A stretch of 62,339 nt of DNA, from NCBI GenBank assembly GCA_902497145.1, contig CABVDR010000009.1, positions 1 to 62,339 of the forward strand. The letters run 5' to 3'. A program made the position numbers and the translations under genes. The stretch is from an uncultured Oscillospiraceae bacterium (GTDB lineage: Bacteria > Bacillota > Clostridia > Oscillospirales > Oscillospiraceae). A model generated the notes under the pieces. It saw only the letters and a list, made by a program, of their open reading frames with translations, was not told the origin of the DNA and did not search any database. Of the stretch, positions 1 through 8,939 are shown in pieces (the first letter of the stretch is position 1; each line of letters opens with the position of its first letter).

Positions 1-976
1 CCGTATCCGCCACCGCCAGATCTTTGGGGAGAGATACAACAAAGTCTGCCGTGATCCCCGTCTGTTCCATGACTTCTGCCTTAGCGGAGAGTACCACATT
101 GGCCGTCTCGTTGTCACAAAATCGTTTGCGTCCCTGAAGGGCGGGGGAGTCGACCATCTGCTCCAAGTAGCCAATCGCCCCTTGGGTATCTCTTGTTTCC
201 AGCAGTCCTTGAATGACCGTCAGGTGGTTACGCAGATCATGGCGAAGCTGCCGTACCTGGCTTTCCTGCTGCCGCAGTCCCTGATAGTAGACCTCCCGCA
301 GCCCTGCCAGTTGACTGGCCCGCTCCAACCGCTCGTGATCCGCTAAAATGAGGACCGCGAACAGCAGCACGATAGAGGTCAGCAATACGAAGGGCAGTAC
401 CACCAGCCCCTGATTCATAGCCAGCGTGTTGACGGCGGCGGACTCATACTTTTGAAACGTCAGCAGTACAACGGCAACGAGGGCGCACAGCGGCATGGCC
501 GCCAGGCCAAGCACCACCTGCCACAGCCGCCGGGAGAGGTGTACCTGCTCTGTTGGGATCCGCCGCCGCAGGAGCAACCAAAGAGTGCCGAAAATTGCCG
601 TCCTCAGCAGCCGTACCAGCAAGTCGTAAAGCCGATAGGTATCTAACACCATCACATAGGTGTCCAGCAGGGCGCACACGGACATCTCCAGGCAGAAGAA
701 GATGATACAAACTGCCAGCCGGCCCATTCGGTCTCCTGTTGTGCACAGTAGAAACAGCAGAAAGTACACTGGAAGGGTATAGAGCAGGTTGGGATCCCCC
801 ACCCAAATGACCATGCCGCTGCTGCCGGCGAGAGTCAGCAGAAACAAAACCTGCCAGAGCCGGTGTTTCCGAAGGGTAACAAACGGCCGGCAGATCTGGT
901 ATAAGAAAAAGCCGTTGGCCAGAATATCGACCCACCAGAGCCCATAGAACCAGAGATTCCAAAGAAATGCGCCCAC
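1..976 (-). CDS. GHKL sensor histidine kinase (AgrC-like), cut by the window edge
   Basis: About 325 residues are visible; the C-terminal ATPase part lies outside the window. The chosen start is GTG at 976, preceded by GGAGGGG with a 6-nt spacing inside the end of the response regulator gene, so the two are translationally coupled. Six or so hydrophobic segments fill the first 200 residues. A linker follows, then the H-box RQLRHDLRNHL, typical of the AgrC/NatK group that pairs with LytTR regulators. It probably senses a peptide or a membrane-active compound and phosphorylates the regulator encoded just before it. The family call is secure from the H-box and the partner gene; the ligand is unknown. 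Confidence 0.85.
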   Translation of the reverse strand, partial: MGAFLWNLWFYGLWWVDILANGFFLYQICRPFVTLRKHRLWQVLFLLTLAGSSGMVIWVGDPNLLYTLPVYFLLFLLCTTGDRMGRLAVCIIFFCLEMSVCALLDTYVMVLDTYRLYDLLVRLLRTAIFGTLWLLLRRRIPTEQVHLSRRLWQVVLGLAAMPLCALVAVVLLTFQKYESAAVNTLAMNQGLVVLPFVLLTSIVLLFAVLILADHERLERASQLAGLREVYYQGLRQQESQVRQLRHDLRNHLTVIQGLLETRDTQGAIGYLEQMVDSPALQGRKRFCDNETANVVLSAKAEVMEQTGITADFVVSLPKDLAVADT

Positions 977-979
977 CGA

Positions 980-1693
980 TTACCCCTCCAGTTCCGCTCG
1001 TGCCAGGGCCAGGAGCGCCGAGCGCTGACACGACCGGCTCACTGGCAGTCGTTCCCCATTCTGCAGAACCACCTCGTTGCCCTCAATTCGGTCCACAGCC
1101 CCGGCGTGAACCAGGTATCGCTGATGGACTCGGACAAACTCCGCCCCTACCTCTGCCGCTACCGCATCCAATTTGGCATAGAAGATATAAGAGCGGGATC
1201 CCGTGACGCACTGTACCTGACGCCGGTCAGATGCAAAGTAGAGGATATTAGAAATGGGAATCCGATAGTAAGTATCCCCGCTGCGGCAGATATAGGCCCG
1301 ATCCAGTTCCCGGTACAAGGATGCTTGGGCGCGCTCCAATACCGCGTCCAACTGCTCCTGCTTGGGCGGCTTTAACAGATATCCCAACGCTCCCACGCTG
1401 TAACCATCAAAGACATGCTCTGCATACCCGGTCACAAATACAAGCTGGAGGCTGGAGTCCGCGGCCCGGAGCCGCCGGGCGGTCTCCATGCCGTCTAACT
1501 CATGCAGTTCCATATCCAAAAAAATGATGTCCAACTCACCAGTGTGATGGTCATACCAGCGAAGCAGGGTTTCCCCGGAAGAAAATTCAAAGAACTGCCC
1601 CTGCATCGTTCGGTTCTCTAAGATGCGTTCCAGCAGAGACCGGAGCACAAGGCGCGCATCCGCCAAATCATCACAGATTCCGATTCGCAGCAC
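980..1693 (-). CDS. LytTR-family response regulator
   Basis: A receiver domain (acidic pair in ICDD near the N-terminus, phospho-acceptor Asp in IIFLDMEL, conserved Lys in LLKPPK) is followed by a C-terminal LytTR DNA-binding domain of about 100 residues. The frame is open to GTG 1702, but the GTG at 1693 has AAGGAG eight bases upstream and gives the usual MLRIGICDD beginning, so I chose it. The gene is the first of an operon with the GHKL kinase and is divergent from an ABC transporter operon, its likely target. LytTR proteins usually bind paired 9-bp direct repeats upstream of target promoters; I could not assign these with certainty in the 270-bp gap. Confidence 0.88.
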   Translation of the reverse strand: MLRIGICDDLADARLVLRSLLERILENRTMQGQFFEFSSGETLLRWYDHHTGELDIIFLDMELHELDGMETARRLRAADSSLQLVFVTGYAEHVFDGYSVGALGYLLKPPKQEQLDAVLERAQASLYRELDRAYICRSGDTYYRIPISNILYFASDRRQVQCVTGSRSYIFYAKLDAVAAEVGAEFVRVHQRYLVHAGAVDRIEGNEVVLQNGERLPVSRSCQRSALLALARAELEG

Positions 1694-1766
1694 ATGCACC
1701 ACTCCTTGGCATAAGAATCGTTTTCTCCTTCCGCTACGAAAAATTGCCGTGGAAGAATTCCTGCTT

Positions 1767-1772
1767 ATTGTA
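1767..1772 (-). promoter_or_regulatory. Extended -10 promoter element for the LytTR regulator/kinase operon
   Basis: Read on the minus strand, TACAAT is preceded by TGA, forming an extended -10 (TGnTACAAT) about 70 bases upstream of the regulator start. The -35 region is weak. This fits a promoter needing an activator, possibly the regulator itself. Prediction only. Confidence 0.4.
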
Positions 1773-1864
1773 TCACAAGGAACACTTTACGCAAAACCAA
1801 ACTTGACAGGAAATGCGCAGTTTTTGACATCACAGACCGCATCCCCGTCAAACTTAACCGAAAA

Positions 1865-1897
1865 CCCGCCGCAAATGACACTGTCGTTTGCGGCGGG
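1865..1897. repeat. 11-bp perfect inverted repeat in the divergent regulatory region
   Basis: Arms CCCGCCGCAAA and TTTGCGGCGGG are separated by 11 bases. Minus-strand reading gives a GC-rich stem followed by TTTT; plus-strand reading lacks a T tract. It lies between the divergent kinase/regulator and transporter operons, where no gene ends, so it may be a leader hairpin, an attenuator or a regulator site. Confidence 0.5.
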
Positions 1898-1969
1898 GCC
1901 CTTTTCACACTAAGCTGGATACAAGGCATCGTCCTGTCCTGATATCTACGGTGCGAAAGGAGTTTCATT

Positions 1970-2713
1970 ATGCTGACCGTTAAAGATCTGCACAAATCCT
2001 ACCAGGTGGGAAGAACCACCTATGAGGTTCTCAAAGGTGTGTCCCTCCAGGTAGAAAGGGGGGAATTTGTGGCTGTTATGGGCCCCTCCGGCTCTGGAAA
2101 GACCACCCTCTTGAACTGTATTTCCTGCTATATCCCCGCCGACAGCGGCACCATCACCTTAGGGGGCACAGAACTGGCTCACTTGGAGGAGGACGCCCTG
2201 GCCCAGGTCCGTAACCGGCAGCTGGGCTTTGTGTTTCAGGATTTCCTGCTGCTGGACGGTCTCACCGTCCGGGAAAACATTCTGCTGCCTGCTATCATCG
2301 GTGAAAGTATGAACTCCCAGACCGAGGAGCGGGCCGACCAGTTGTGCGACGTGTTTGGCATCGGTCCCATTCGGGAGAAATATCCGGCGGAGATCTCCGG
2401 CGGCGAAAAGCAGCGCACCGCCGTGGCACGGGCCCTGATCAACCGCCCGCTGCTGATCTTGGCCGACGAGCCCACCGGCAACCTGGATTCCAAGTCCAGC
2501 CGGGCGGTAATCCGCTCCTTTGAGCAGGCCAAGACCTCCCTGGAGGCCACCATCTTCATGGTGACTCATGACTCCTTCGCCGCCTCCTTCTGCGACCGGG
2601 TAATAATCCTCCGGGACGGCGTAGTGTGGCAGACTCTGGAGCGGGGCAGTACGGACCGCACTGCTTTCCAGGATCGGCTGTTGGATGCCATCCGGGACAT
2701 GGGGAAGGAGTGA
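1970..2713 (+). CDS. ABC transporter ATP-binding protein (MacB/LolD/BceA type)
   Basis: A 247-residue ATPase with Walker A GPSGSGKTT (near residue 40), signature ISGGEKQRTAVARA, Walker B LLILADEPTGNLD and the H-loop His in MVTHD. The EPTGNLD wording is typical of the MacB/LolD/BceA branch, which powers FtsX-type permeases and exports or disables peptides rather than importing nutrients. The start ATG has AAGGAG nine bases upstream. The permease gene begins five bases after the stop. Divergence from a LytTR/GHKL pair suggests induction by an antimicrobial or signalling peptide; that role is inferred. Confidence 0.93.
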   Translation: MLTVKDLHKSYQVGRTTYEVLKGVSLQVERGEFVAVMGPSGSGKTTLLNCISCYIPADSGTITLGGTELAHLEEDALAQVRNRQLGFVFQDFLLLDGLTVRENILLPAIIGESMNSQTEERADQLCDVFGIGPIREKYPAEISGGEKQRTAVARALINRPLLILADEPTGNLDSKSSRAVIRSFEQAKTSLEATIFMVTHDSFAASFCDRVIILRDGVVWQTLERGSTDRTAFQDRLLDAIRDMGKE

Positions 2714-2718
2714 GCAGC

Positions 2719-4839
2719 ATGACCACCTTTCCTCAAGTTTACGCCGCTCTGCGGCGAAAAAATAAGGCGCAGTACGCCCTACTGGCCGGGTGCAGCTTTT
2801 TTTCCGTACTGCTGATCACCGCCTACGCCTGCATGATGCGCTCTCCCACCATCCTGACGGTCCTCCCGGAGGGGGGCGATTCCCGCAAGCAGGTGATGAT
2901 GGTATTTGTCCTGTCAGTCATTGGCTGCGCTGTATTCACCACCTACGCCGCCGGGTTGTTCTTCCGTCAAAAATCCCGGGAGACCGGGGTGTTCCTGGCT
3001 CTGGGCGCCTCCCGGAAACAGCTCCAGCGAGAGCTGGGGAAGGAACTGGCCCTGATCTCATTATGCTCCTGTGCCGCCGGGGCCATTCTGGGTGGTCCTC
3101 TGGCATGGGGCGTGTGGCAGCTGTTCCGCCTCTTTCTGGTGGACTCCCAGGAGATGGTCCTTACCTTTGATCCACAGGCATATCTCCTGTCCCTTGCCTT
3201 CGCCGCCTATGTGGTAGCGATGCTGTTTCTCTTAGGAGGCCGGTCCGTCCGGAAGACCAACATTATCGACATCGTCCAGGAGTCCCACACCTCCGAGCCC
3301 GTCCGGGAAGTCAAGCGGTGGTACGGCCCCGTGGGCATCGTTCTGGTGGCTGTTGGTGCTCTGGCGGGGTACTTGATGCCCGGCTTCTTCATCAAGGTGC
3401 TCCAGTGGTATCCCCCGGAGGGACTGACCGCCGTATTCTACCTGCCGGCCTTGGTGGGTATGTATATGATGCTGCTCCACACAGTGGTCAACGGCTGGCG
3501 CAAGCGCCACAAATACCGGGACATCATCGCCACGTCGATGATGAAATTCCAGGGCCGGCAAACCGTGCGGAACATGCTGGTGATGACGCTGCTGATCGCC
3601 GGGGCCTATTTCGCCTCCTTTTACGCTCCCATGCTCTCCACCAACTCTGCTTACAGCTTTGCAAGCCGCCCAGTGGACTATGAGTACCACTGGCGCGCGG
3701 ACCAGGACTGGCCGGAGCAGGCCGAGGTGGAGGCTTTGGCGGAGGTGTACGGCGTGGACATCACCTCCTGGCAGGAGGTGGGGGCCGCCACGCTGGCCGG
3801 GGATGGATATGTTGAGATCGAACAGGACAACGGGGCGCTCGGAACCACCTACACCGTGGAGTACCGGGAGGTTCAGGGTGGGGCTACCTTCTTTTCCGAG
3901 AGCGCCTGGAACGCCCTCACCGGACAGACCATCGACCTGGTTCCCGGAACCTGCGCCAATGTGCTGGATGACGAGGGTGGCAGTAGTTACCTCTCCGGCG
4001 GCGATGTGACCCTGGTCACCAACATGGTCACCGGAGAGAGCATGCCTGTCACCCCGGCGGAACCCCTGCGCTATACCATGCTGCTGGGCTGCTATGTACT
4101 GGACGATGCCGACTATGCCGCCATTACCGATGGCCTTACCGACCTATGGCGGGAGTCCTGGGTCTTTTTCAACGTGGCGGACGTGGACGCCAGCTATCCC
4201 TTTGCCAAGGCCCTGTTCAACGAAATCGTGGACCGTTCCGGTGAGGAAGTGCTGCAGCTGGACGCCTACGACCTGGTGGCTAAGACGCTGGCGGAGGAAG
4301 CCGGCGAGGCCTATGACTTTGACCGGGAGAACCTTGCCGCCCTCGGCTTCCCGGCAATGGAGCGGGAGGAGCGGAACAGCACGGAGTTTCGCAACTACTG
4401 GCTCTATATGCCCCAGTTCCGGGTACTGGACCAGAACGACTTTGTCACCACCATGGCGGTATTTCTGATGCTGTTCATCTTCATTGCCCTGATCTGCTTC
4501 GCAGCGGTCATCGTTATCGCCTTCACCCGGTGCATGACCATTGCCCTTACCAACCGGCGGGTCTACGATGACCTGCGGCATCTGGGGGCACCGAACGCCT
4601 ACCTGTTCCGGTCTGTGAAAGGACAGGTGTCCAGAGTGTTCCTGGTGCCAGCGATCGTTGGAACTGCAATCATTTCCGCTTTTTATGTCATGATCCTGTA
4701 TTTCAACGACAACCGCTTTACCCTGGGAGAAGTAGCCGGTATGGGGACCTGTGCCATTGTGATTGCTGCACTGTCGTTGGTGCTCTATGGTGTGTACCGC
4801 TTGACCCGGAGAAGTGTTTGCCGCACGTTGAAGATTTGA
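2719..4839 (+). CDS. FtsX-type ABC transporter permease (BceB-like size)
   Basis: A 706-residue membrane protein. The ATG at 2719 sits eight bases after GGGGAAGGAG, which overlaps the end of the ATPase gene; the longer upstream frame is not used. Hydrophobic helices cluster near the N-terminus, between residues 60 and 290, and again over the last 120 residues. A soluble extracytoplasmic domain of roughly 250 residues lies between them (about 300-570). Motifs such as ETGVFLALGAS are typical of FtsX domains. It forms the membrane part of the exporter with the upstream ATPase, most likely for peptide resistance or signalling. The substrate cannot be read from sequence. Confidence 0.88.
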   Translation: MTTFPQVYAALRRKNKAQYALLAGCSFFSVLLITAYACMMRSPTILTVLPEGGDSRKQVMMVFVLSVIGCAVFTTYAAGLFFRQKSRETGVFLALGASRKQLQRELGKELALISLCSCAAGAILGGPLAWGVWQLFRLFLVDSQEMVLTFDPQAYLLSLAFAAYVVAMLFLLGGRSVRKTNIIDIVQESHTSEPVREVKRWYGPVGIVLVAVGALAGYLMPGFFIKVLQWYPPEGLTAVFYLPALVGMYMMLLHTVVNGWRKRHKYRDIIATSMMKFQGRQTVRNMLVMTLLIAGAYFASFYAPMLSTNSAYSFASRPVDYEYHWRADQDWPEQAEVEALAEVYGVDITSWQEVGAATLAGDGYVEIEQDNGALGTTYTVEYREVQGGATFFSESAWNALTGQTIDLVPGTCANVLDDEGGSSYLSGGDVTLVTNMVTGESMPVTPAEPLRYTMLLGCYVLDDADYAAITDGLTDLWRESWVFFNVADVDASYPFAKALFNEIVDRSGEEVLQLDAYDLVAKTLAEEAGEAYDFDRENLAALGFPAMEREERNSTEFRNYWLYMPQFRVLDQNDFVTTMAVFLMLFIFIALICFAAVIVIAFTRCMTIALTNRRVYDDLRHLGAPNAYLFRSVKGQVSRVFLVPAIVGTAIISAFYVMILYFNDNRFTLGEVAGMGTCAIVIAALSLVLYGVYRLTRRSVCRTLKI

Positions 4840-4954
4840 CCATTACCGCACAGATGAGAAATCACTCTTAGAAACGGCACAGACACTGCAGCAGAAATAT
4901 GTCCTGATCCTGAACCTGTCTGGGAGCCATGTACTGATTTATGTGGCAACTTGA
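4838..4954 (+). pseudogene. Possible 3' gene remnant after the permease
   Basis: Starting inside the permease stop codon, a reading frame of 38 codons with normal composition (contains SLLETAQTLQQKYVLILNL and ends VLIYVAT) runs to TGA at 4954 without a start codon or ribosome binding site. It reads like the C-terminus of a lost gene fused to the permease end. I do not recognise the family; it could also be chance. Confidence 0.25.
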
Positions 4955-4978
4955 CTGGGCGTTTTGGAGATTAATACT

Positions 4979-7633
4979 TTATTCTTGCCGCAGGCGCTCT
5001 ACCACGGAAAAACGCTGGGCGGCGCGGCAGCTGAGCACTGGAATAAGGACACCCAGGGCACCGAACAGAGGCAGCACCACTGCGATAGGCCAGATGGTAA
5101 AGTGATAGGTGAAAAACCAGATCAGGCCATTGAGGGTGGGGCCCACAAACGGCGCAGTGACCACAATCAGTGCCAGGGCCAGGAGTGCTGCGCCCACGGT
5201 ATAGAACAATCCCTCCAGTGCAAGCATGGTCCGCAGCTGCCGGGCCGTCATGCCGATGGACTGGAGCACTGCCAGCTCCCGGCGGCGGGCAGTGATGCCA
5301 GTGAGGATAGCATTGAAGAAGTTCAGCACCCCCACCAGGCCTACAATGAAGCTCAGGGCGCCGCCCAACAGAAGGAACATGCTCCGGGTGCTCTCAAACT
5401 CCCCGGCATAGGTAGCTTTGCTCTCGTAGTCAAACTGAGGATTCTCGTTCTCCGTGTAGTCCTTGAGAAAGGATTCCATAGCGGCGTTGGCCTCCTCCGT
5501 GGTGTCGAAGGCATAGTACATGACGGAGTCGGTTTTTGTATCCCGGATAAACGTCTCCGCTCCCATGACGAACTCGTCGGTGCCGTAGTAGCGGTAGGAG
5601 AATGCAGAGGGCACTGTCACCAGCGCTGCCACAGTGTAGTCCACGTCCCGGTACTTCACTGCCCGTTCGGCGTAAGGAGCACCTTCCGGCACATTCTCCC
5701 AGGAACCGTAAACCTCACCGGTGTTTGGATTGTAATATTCAAGATCCTCCACATAGCGGATGGTAACCGTATCCCCCAGCCGTGCCCAGTGACTGTCCAT
5801 GTCCGGGTTGCCGTAGTCGTCGGCACTGTACACAGCGGCAACATAGTTTCCGTCCGGGTCGTTGAGCTTGGAGAGATCCCCTTCCAGCGCCGTCAGGTAG
5901 CTCAGGGTGAACGGCTCCATGCCGTAGAGCTGTACCCGATCCGCTAAAAGGCCGTCCTCAGTGCGATCTTTGAAGGCTACCATGCTGTCTAGCTGTTCTT
6001 GGGTGTTCCAGCGCCCCCACATGGAGCGGTAATACTCCTCGGTTACGAACTCCAGGGCAGGCGCGGTCTTGCCGTAGATGCGGCCGCTCCCGGTAATGCC
6101 GCCTTGGGTATCCACGGCGTCGATCACCTCTTCCGGCACCCCCATCTCGTCGTTGAAGCCGTCCCCGCCGGTCTGGAACTGGCCCGCATCGGCCAGAATA
6201 AAGTCGCTGGCGGTGAAGCTGGATACATATTTGTCCATGTCGAAGCCGCCTGTGAAAGTAACGGTCAGGGTCAGCAGCACCACAGCGAGGGTCAGGGACA
6301 GTACTGTGATAAAGGTCTTGCCCCGGTTGCGGCCCAGGTTGGCCCAGGCCATGGACAGCAGAGATACTCCTTTTCCGCTCCGCTTCCCGTTCCGCTTCAG
6401 CGCCTTGCCCTCGGTGTAGCGCACTGCCTCCACCGGAGAGACCTTGCCGGCCAGACGGCCGGGGCGGCGGCAGGAGATGAGTACCGTCACCAGGGCAAAG
6501 ATGGCCGCACCCACAAAGAGAAGGGGGCTGACTGAGACCACCGGAGTCACCCCATTGAGCCGTGCGGTGATGACAGGAGTGAGCACACCGCCCAACAGCC
6601 AGCCCAGCAGCAGACCAATGGGAATGCCGATGAGGGAGAGAAGCAGAGCTTGAGTGCGAATGATCCGCCGGAGCTGCCGGGGCGTGGTGCCGATGGTTTT
6701 CAGCAGGCCGTAGAAGCGGATGTCACCCGCCACGGAGATCTGAAACACATTGTAGATGATGAGATATCCGGTGAGCAGAATAAGGGCCAGTACGCCCACG
6801 ATGATGGCTACCACAGTGGGGTCCAGCTTGTCGGAGAGCTGCGCCCCGGTGTAGCCCCAGTTGACGCCGGTGGAAATATAGGTTTCTCCAGGAGTTTCTG
6901 CCTGATAGCCGTGGTTTACCAAGATTTCCTCCAGATCAGAGGCAATAGAGCGGGCGCCGTTTTTGAGCATCACATCCAGGTTCCAGCTGCCCGTCATGCC
7001 GTCACTGCCAGGCGGGGTCACGCCCACTTCTGCCAGAATGGCGTCTACACGGCTTTCGGGAATGAGAATGTGGTTGGCCACTACGGCCTCATCATACTCC
7101 CACCAGCCGCACAGGGTAAAGGTCTGGGTGGTCTCGTGGCCGTCCACATCAAAGGTGATGGTGAATTTTGTGCCGATTTCCGGTTCCACTCCCAGCAGCT
7201 CCAGCACATGGGTGTCGGTGGCCGCCTCATCGGTGCCCTCCTGCGGGAGGCGGCCCTCCACCGGGTTGCAGTAGCTCCAGTGGGCCTGGTTGGCATCGGA
7301 GTAGCCGATCTCCACATGGGACTTATTGAAAGGGGCATCCATGGGCATGCCTAAAAATCGCCGCAGGCCCCACTGATCGATCAGAGGATCGTCCTTCAGT
7401 TCCTCAAACTGCTCCTCTGTCAGATATTTAAAAGTGCCGTGGCTCCAGCCTCCGGCCTGACGGAAGTTGTTCTGCTGGATGCCCTCGTTGATGGAGAGGG
7501 CGATGGTAAAAAGTGACGTAAAGAGTATTGCCGTCAAGGCAATGGCCAGCACAGCCACGATGTTCCGGGTGCGGCTGGCGAGAAGGGAGCGCAGACTTAG
7601 GCGGCGGATACAGCCCCGGTTAGAGACCTTCAT
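4979..7633 (-). CDS. FtsX-type ABC transporter permease, two-FtsX-domain
   Basis: An 884-residue permease. One N-terminal helix (about residues 25-48) is followed by an extracytoplasmic domain, then a first FtsX domain near residues 270-390 containing the helix pair around LLSLIGIPIGLLLGWLLGG. A second large domain follows, and a C-terminal FtsX domain with AVLQSIGMTARQL near residue 790. Two tandem FtsX halves match Firmicutes peptide or lipoprotein transport permeases. It is encoded 13 bases after its ATPase partner and downstream of an OmpR-type two-component system, which suggests antimicrobial-peptide sensing and detoxification. Substrate unknown. Confidence 0.9.
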   Translation of the reverse strand: MKVSNRGCIRRLSLRSLLASRTRNIVAVLAIALTAILFTSLFTIALSINEGIQQNNFRQAGGWSHGTFKYLTEEQFEELKDDPLIDQWGLRRFLGMPMDAPFNKSHVEIGYSDANQAHWSYCNPVEGRLPQEGTDEAATDTHVLELLGVEPEIGTKFTITFDVDGHETTQTFTLCGWWEYDEAVVANHILIPESRVDAILAEVGVTPPGSDGMTGSWNLDVMLKNGARSIASDLEEILVNHGYQAETPGETYISTGVNWGYTGAQLSDKLDPTVVAIIVGVLALILLTGYLIIYNVFQISVAGDIRFYGLLKTIGTTPRQLRRIIRTQALLLSLIGIPIGLLLGWLLGGVLTPVITARLNGVTPVVSVSPLLFVGAAIFALVTVLISCRRPGRLAGKVSPVEAVRYTEGKALKRNGKRSGKGVSLLSMAWANLGRNRGKTFITVLSLTLAVVLLTLTVTFTGGFDMDKYVSSFTASDFILADAGQFQTGGDGFNDEMGVPEEVIDAVDTQGGITGSGRIYGKTAPALEFVTEEYYRSMWGRWNTQEQLDSMVAFKDRTEDGLLADRVQLYGMEPFTLSYLTALEGDLSKLNDPDGNYVAAVYSADDYGNPDMDSHWARLGDTVTIRYVEDLEYYNPNTGEVYGSWENVPEGAPYAERAVKYRDVDYTVAALVTVPSAFSYRYYGTDEFVMGAETFIRDTKTDSVMYYAFDTTEEANAAMESFLKDYTENENPQFDYESKATYAGEFESTRSMFLLLGGALSFIVGLVGVLNFFNAILTGITARRRELAVLQSIGMTARQLRTMLALEGLFYTVGAALLALALIVVTAPFVGPTLNGLIWFFTYHFTIWPIAVVLPLFGALGVLIPVLSCRAAQRFSVVERLRQE

Positions 7634-7646
7634 TTTCCACGCCCCC

Positions 7647-8315
7647 TTACCGCATCACGATCCGCCCGTCCTCGATGCGGACGATGCGGTCGGCCATCTG
7701 GGCGATCTCTTCGTTATGGGTAATCATCACCATGGTCTGAGAAAACTTCTGGCCGGTCACCTTCATTAGGCTGAGCACATCCTGGCTGGTTTTGCTGTCC
7801 AGGTTACCGGTGGGCTCGTCAGCCAGAAGGATAGCCGGCTTAGTGGCCAGGGCCCGGGCGATGGCCACCCGCTGCTGCTGTCCGCCGGAGAGCTGGTTAG
7901 GAAGATTCTGCAATTTCTTCTCCAGGCCCAGCGTGGCGATGACCTCCTGGACATAGGCCTTATCCACCTTCCTGCCGTCCAGCTCCACCGGCAGGACGAT
8001 ATTCTCCCATACGCTGAGCACCGGTACCAGGTTGTAGGATTGGAACACAAAGCCGATCTTCCGGCGACGGAAAATAGTTAGAGCTTCGTCCTTCAGGGCA
8101 AAGATGTCCTTGCCGTCCACGGTGACGGTACCCGAGGTGGGCCGGTCCAGTCCTCCCAGCATGTGGAGCAGGGTGGACTTGCCGGAGCCAGAGGTGCCTA
8201 CAATGGCCACAAACTCTCCCTGCTCAATACTCAGATCCACGCCGTCCAGGGCCTTTACTTGGGTGTCCCCGGAGCCGTAGTATTTTTTCAGATCACGGGT
8301 CTGTAAAATCGTCAT
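7647..8315 (-). CDS. ABC transporter ATP-binding protein (MacB/LolD/BceA type)
   Basis: A 222-residue ATPase with Walker A GTSGSGKST, signature LSGGQQQRVAIARA, Walker B ILLADEPTGNLD and MITHN. The frame extends upstream to 8420, but ATG 8315 has GGAGGAG with proper spacing and gives the canonical MTILQTRDLKKYY beginning. It works with the FtsX permease immediately downstream. Upstream lies a hairpin and a dyad site that may be read by the response regulator of the neighbouring two-component system, with an acetyltransferase gene interposed. Confidence 0.93.
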   Translation of the reverse strand: MTILQTRDLKKYYGSGDTQVKALDGVDLSIEQGEFVAIVGTSGSGKSTLLHMLGGLDRPTSGTVTVDGKDIFALKDEALTIFRRRKIGFVFQSYNLVPVLSVWENIVLPVELDGRKVDKAYVQEVIATLGLEKKLQNLPNQLSGGQQQRVAIARALATKPAILLADEPTGNLDSKTSQDVLSLMKVTGQKFSQTMVMITHNEEIAQMADRIVRIEDGRIVMR

Positions 8316-8329
8316 GACTGTTCTCCTCC

Positions 8330-8369
8330 AATAAAAAAGTCTGTACCGTCTTTTGACAATACAGACTTT
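8330..8369 (-). terminator. Hairpin with T tract between the GNAT gene and the ABC operon
   Basis: Minus-strand arms AAAGTCTGTA and TACAGACTTT (10 bp, perfect) are separated by 14 bases and followed by further Ts. It can terminate transcripts from the acetyltransferase gene. Because it lies just before the ATPase ribosome binding site, it could instead act as an attenuator for the transporter operon. Confidence 0.55.
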
Positions 8370-8401
8370 AGCATGGAAATCTGTCCTGGTACTTTCAAGA
8401 A

Positions 8402-8419
8402 TGTGACAGTTTTGACACA
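8402..8419 (-). promoter_or_regulatory. Candidate response-regulator box and promoter of the ABC operon
   Basis: Minus-strand TGTGTCAAAACTGTCACA is a near-perfect dyad that also contains TGTCA twice, nine bases apart. A possible extended -10 (TGCTAAAGT, bases 8370-8365) lies 31 bases downstream, a distance suiting activation by an OmpR-type regulator. The linked regulator gene starts at 10519. Inference only. Confidence 0.35.
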
Positions 8420-8422
8420 ACT

Positions 8423-8911
8423 TTAGGGAAGATCACGGGCCATATAAATCAGCTCTTCCATAGGAGATCCATTGTAGGAGGGGACCTTGTAAAACCCCAG
8501 TTTCCGGTATAGCATGATGGCACCAGTTAAAAAAGGGAAAGTATCCAGGAGCATCTGCTGATAACCCTCTTGGATTGCGTCTTCCAACACGGTATGCACC
8601 AAGTACTCCGCAAGCCCATGCCCACGAAATGCAGGACGGACATATAGGCGTTTGAGTTCGCAGTGTGTTTCATCGATTTTCCGTAATGCGACTGTGCCAG
8701 CTGCCTGCCCTTGATACCTCAGCAGGTACAGACGGCCTGCTGGGCGGCCATATTTTTCTTCCAAATGGGCCAGTTCGTGCTCATAATTCTGCTGGGCCAG
8801 ATAGCTTGAGAAGGCGGGATTTTCATCCAATAGCGTCCGAGTATACTCCTGAAACAATGTTCCCACTTCCTCTGGATATGAATATCCATCCAGCAATTCG
8901 ATGTCTTTCAT
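8423..8911 (-). CDS. GNAT-family N-acetyltransferase
   Basis: A 162-residue protein with the acetyl-CoA pyrophosphate-binding motif RPAFRGHGLAEYLV (about residues 93-106, R-x-x-G-x-G/A pattern). Before it is the beta strand CELKRLYV, and after it the C-terminal ALMLYRKLGF-like segment IMLYRKLGF. It transfers an acetyl group from acetyl-CoA to an unknown small molecule or peptide amine. It is inserted between a two-component system and an ABC transporter on the same strand, so it may contribute to the same resistance response, or it may be an unrelated passenger. Confidence 0.85.
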   Translation of the reverse strand: MKDIELLDGYSYPEEVGTLFQEYTRTLLDENPAFSSYLAQQNYEHELAHLEEKYGRPAGRLYLLRYQGQAAGTVALRKIDETHCELKRLYVRPAFRGHGLAEYLVHTVLEDAIQEGYQQMLLDTFPFLTGAIMLYRKLGFYKVPSYNGSPMEELIYMARDLP

Positions 8912-8939
8912 TCTAAACCTCTTTGATATACCGGATATT

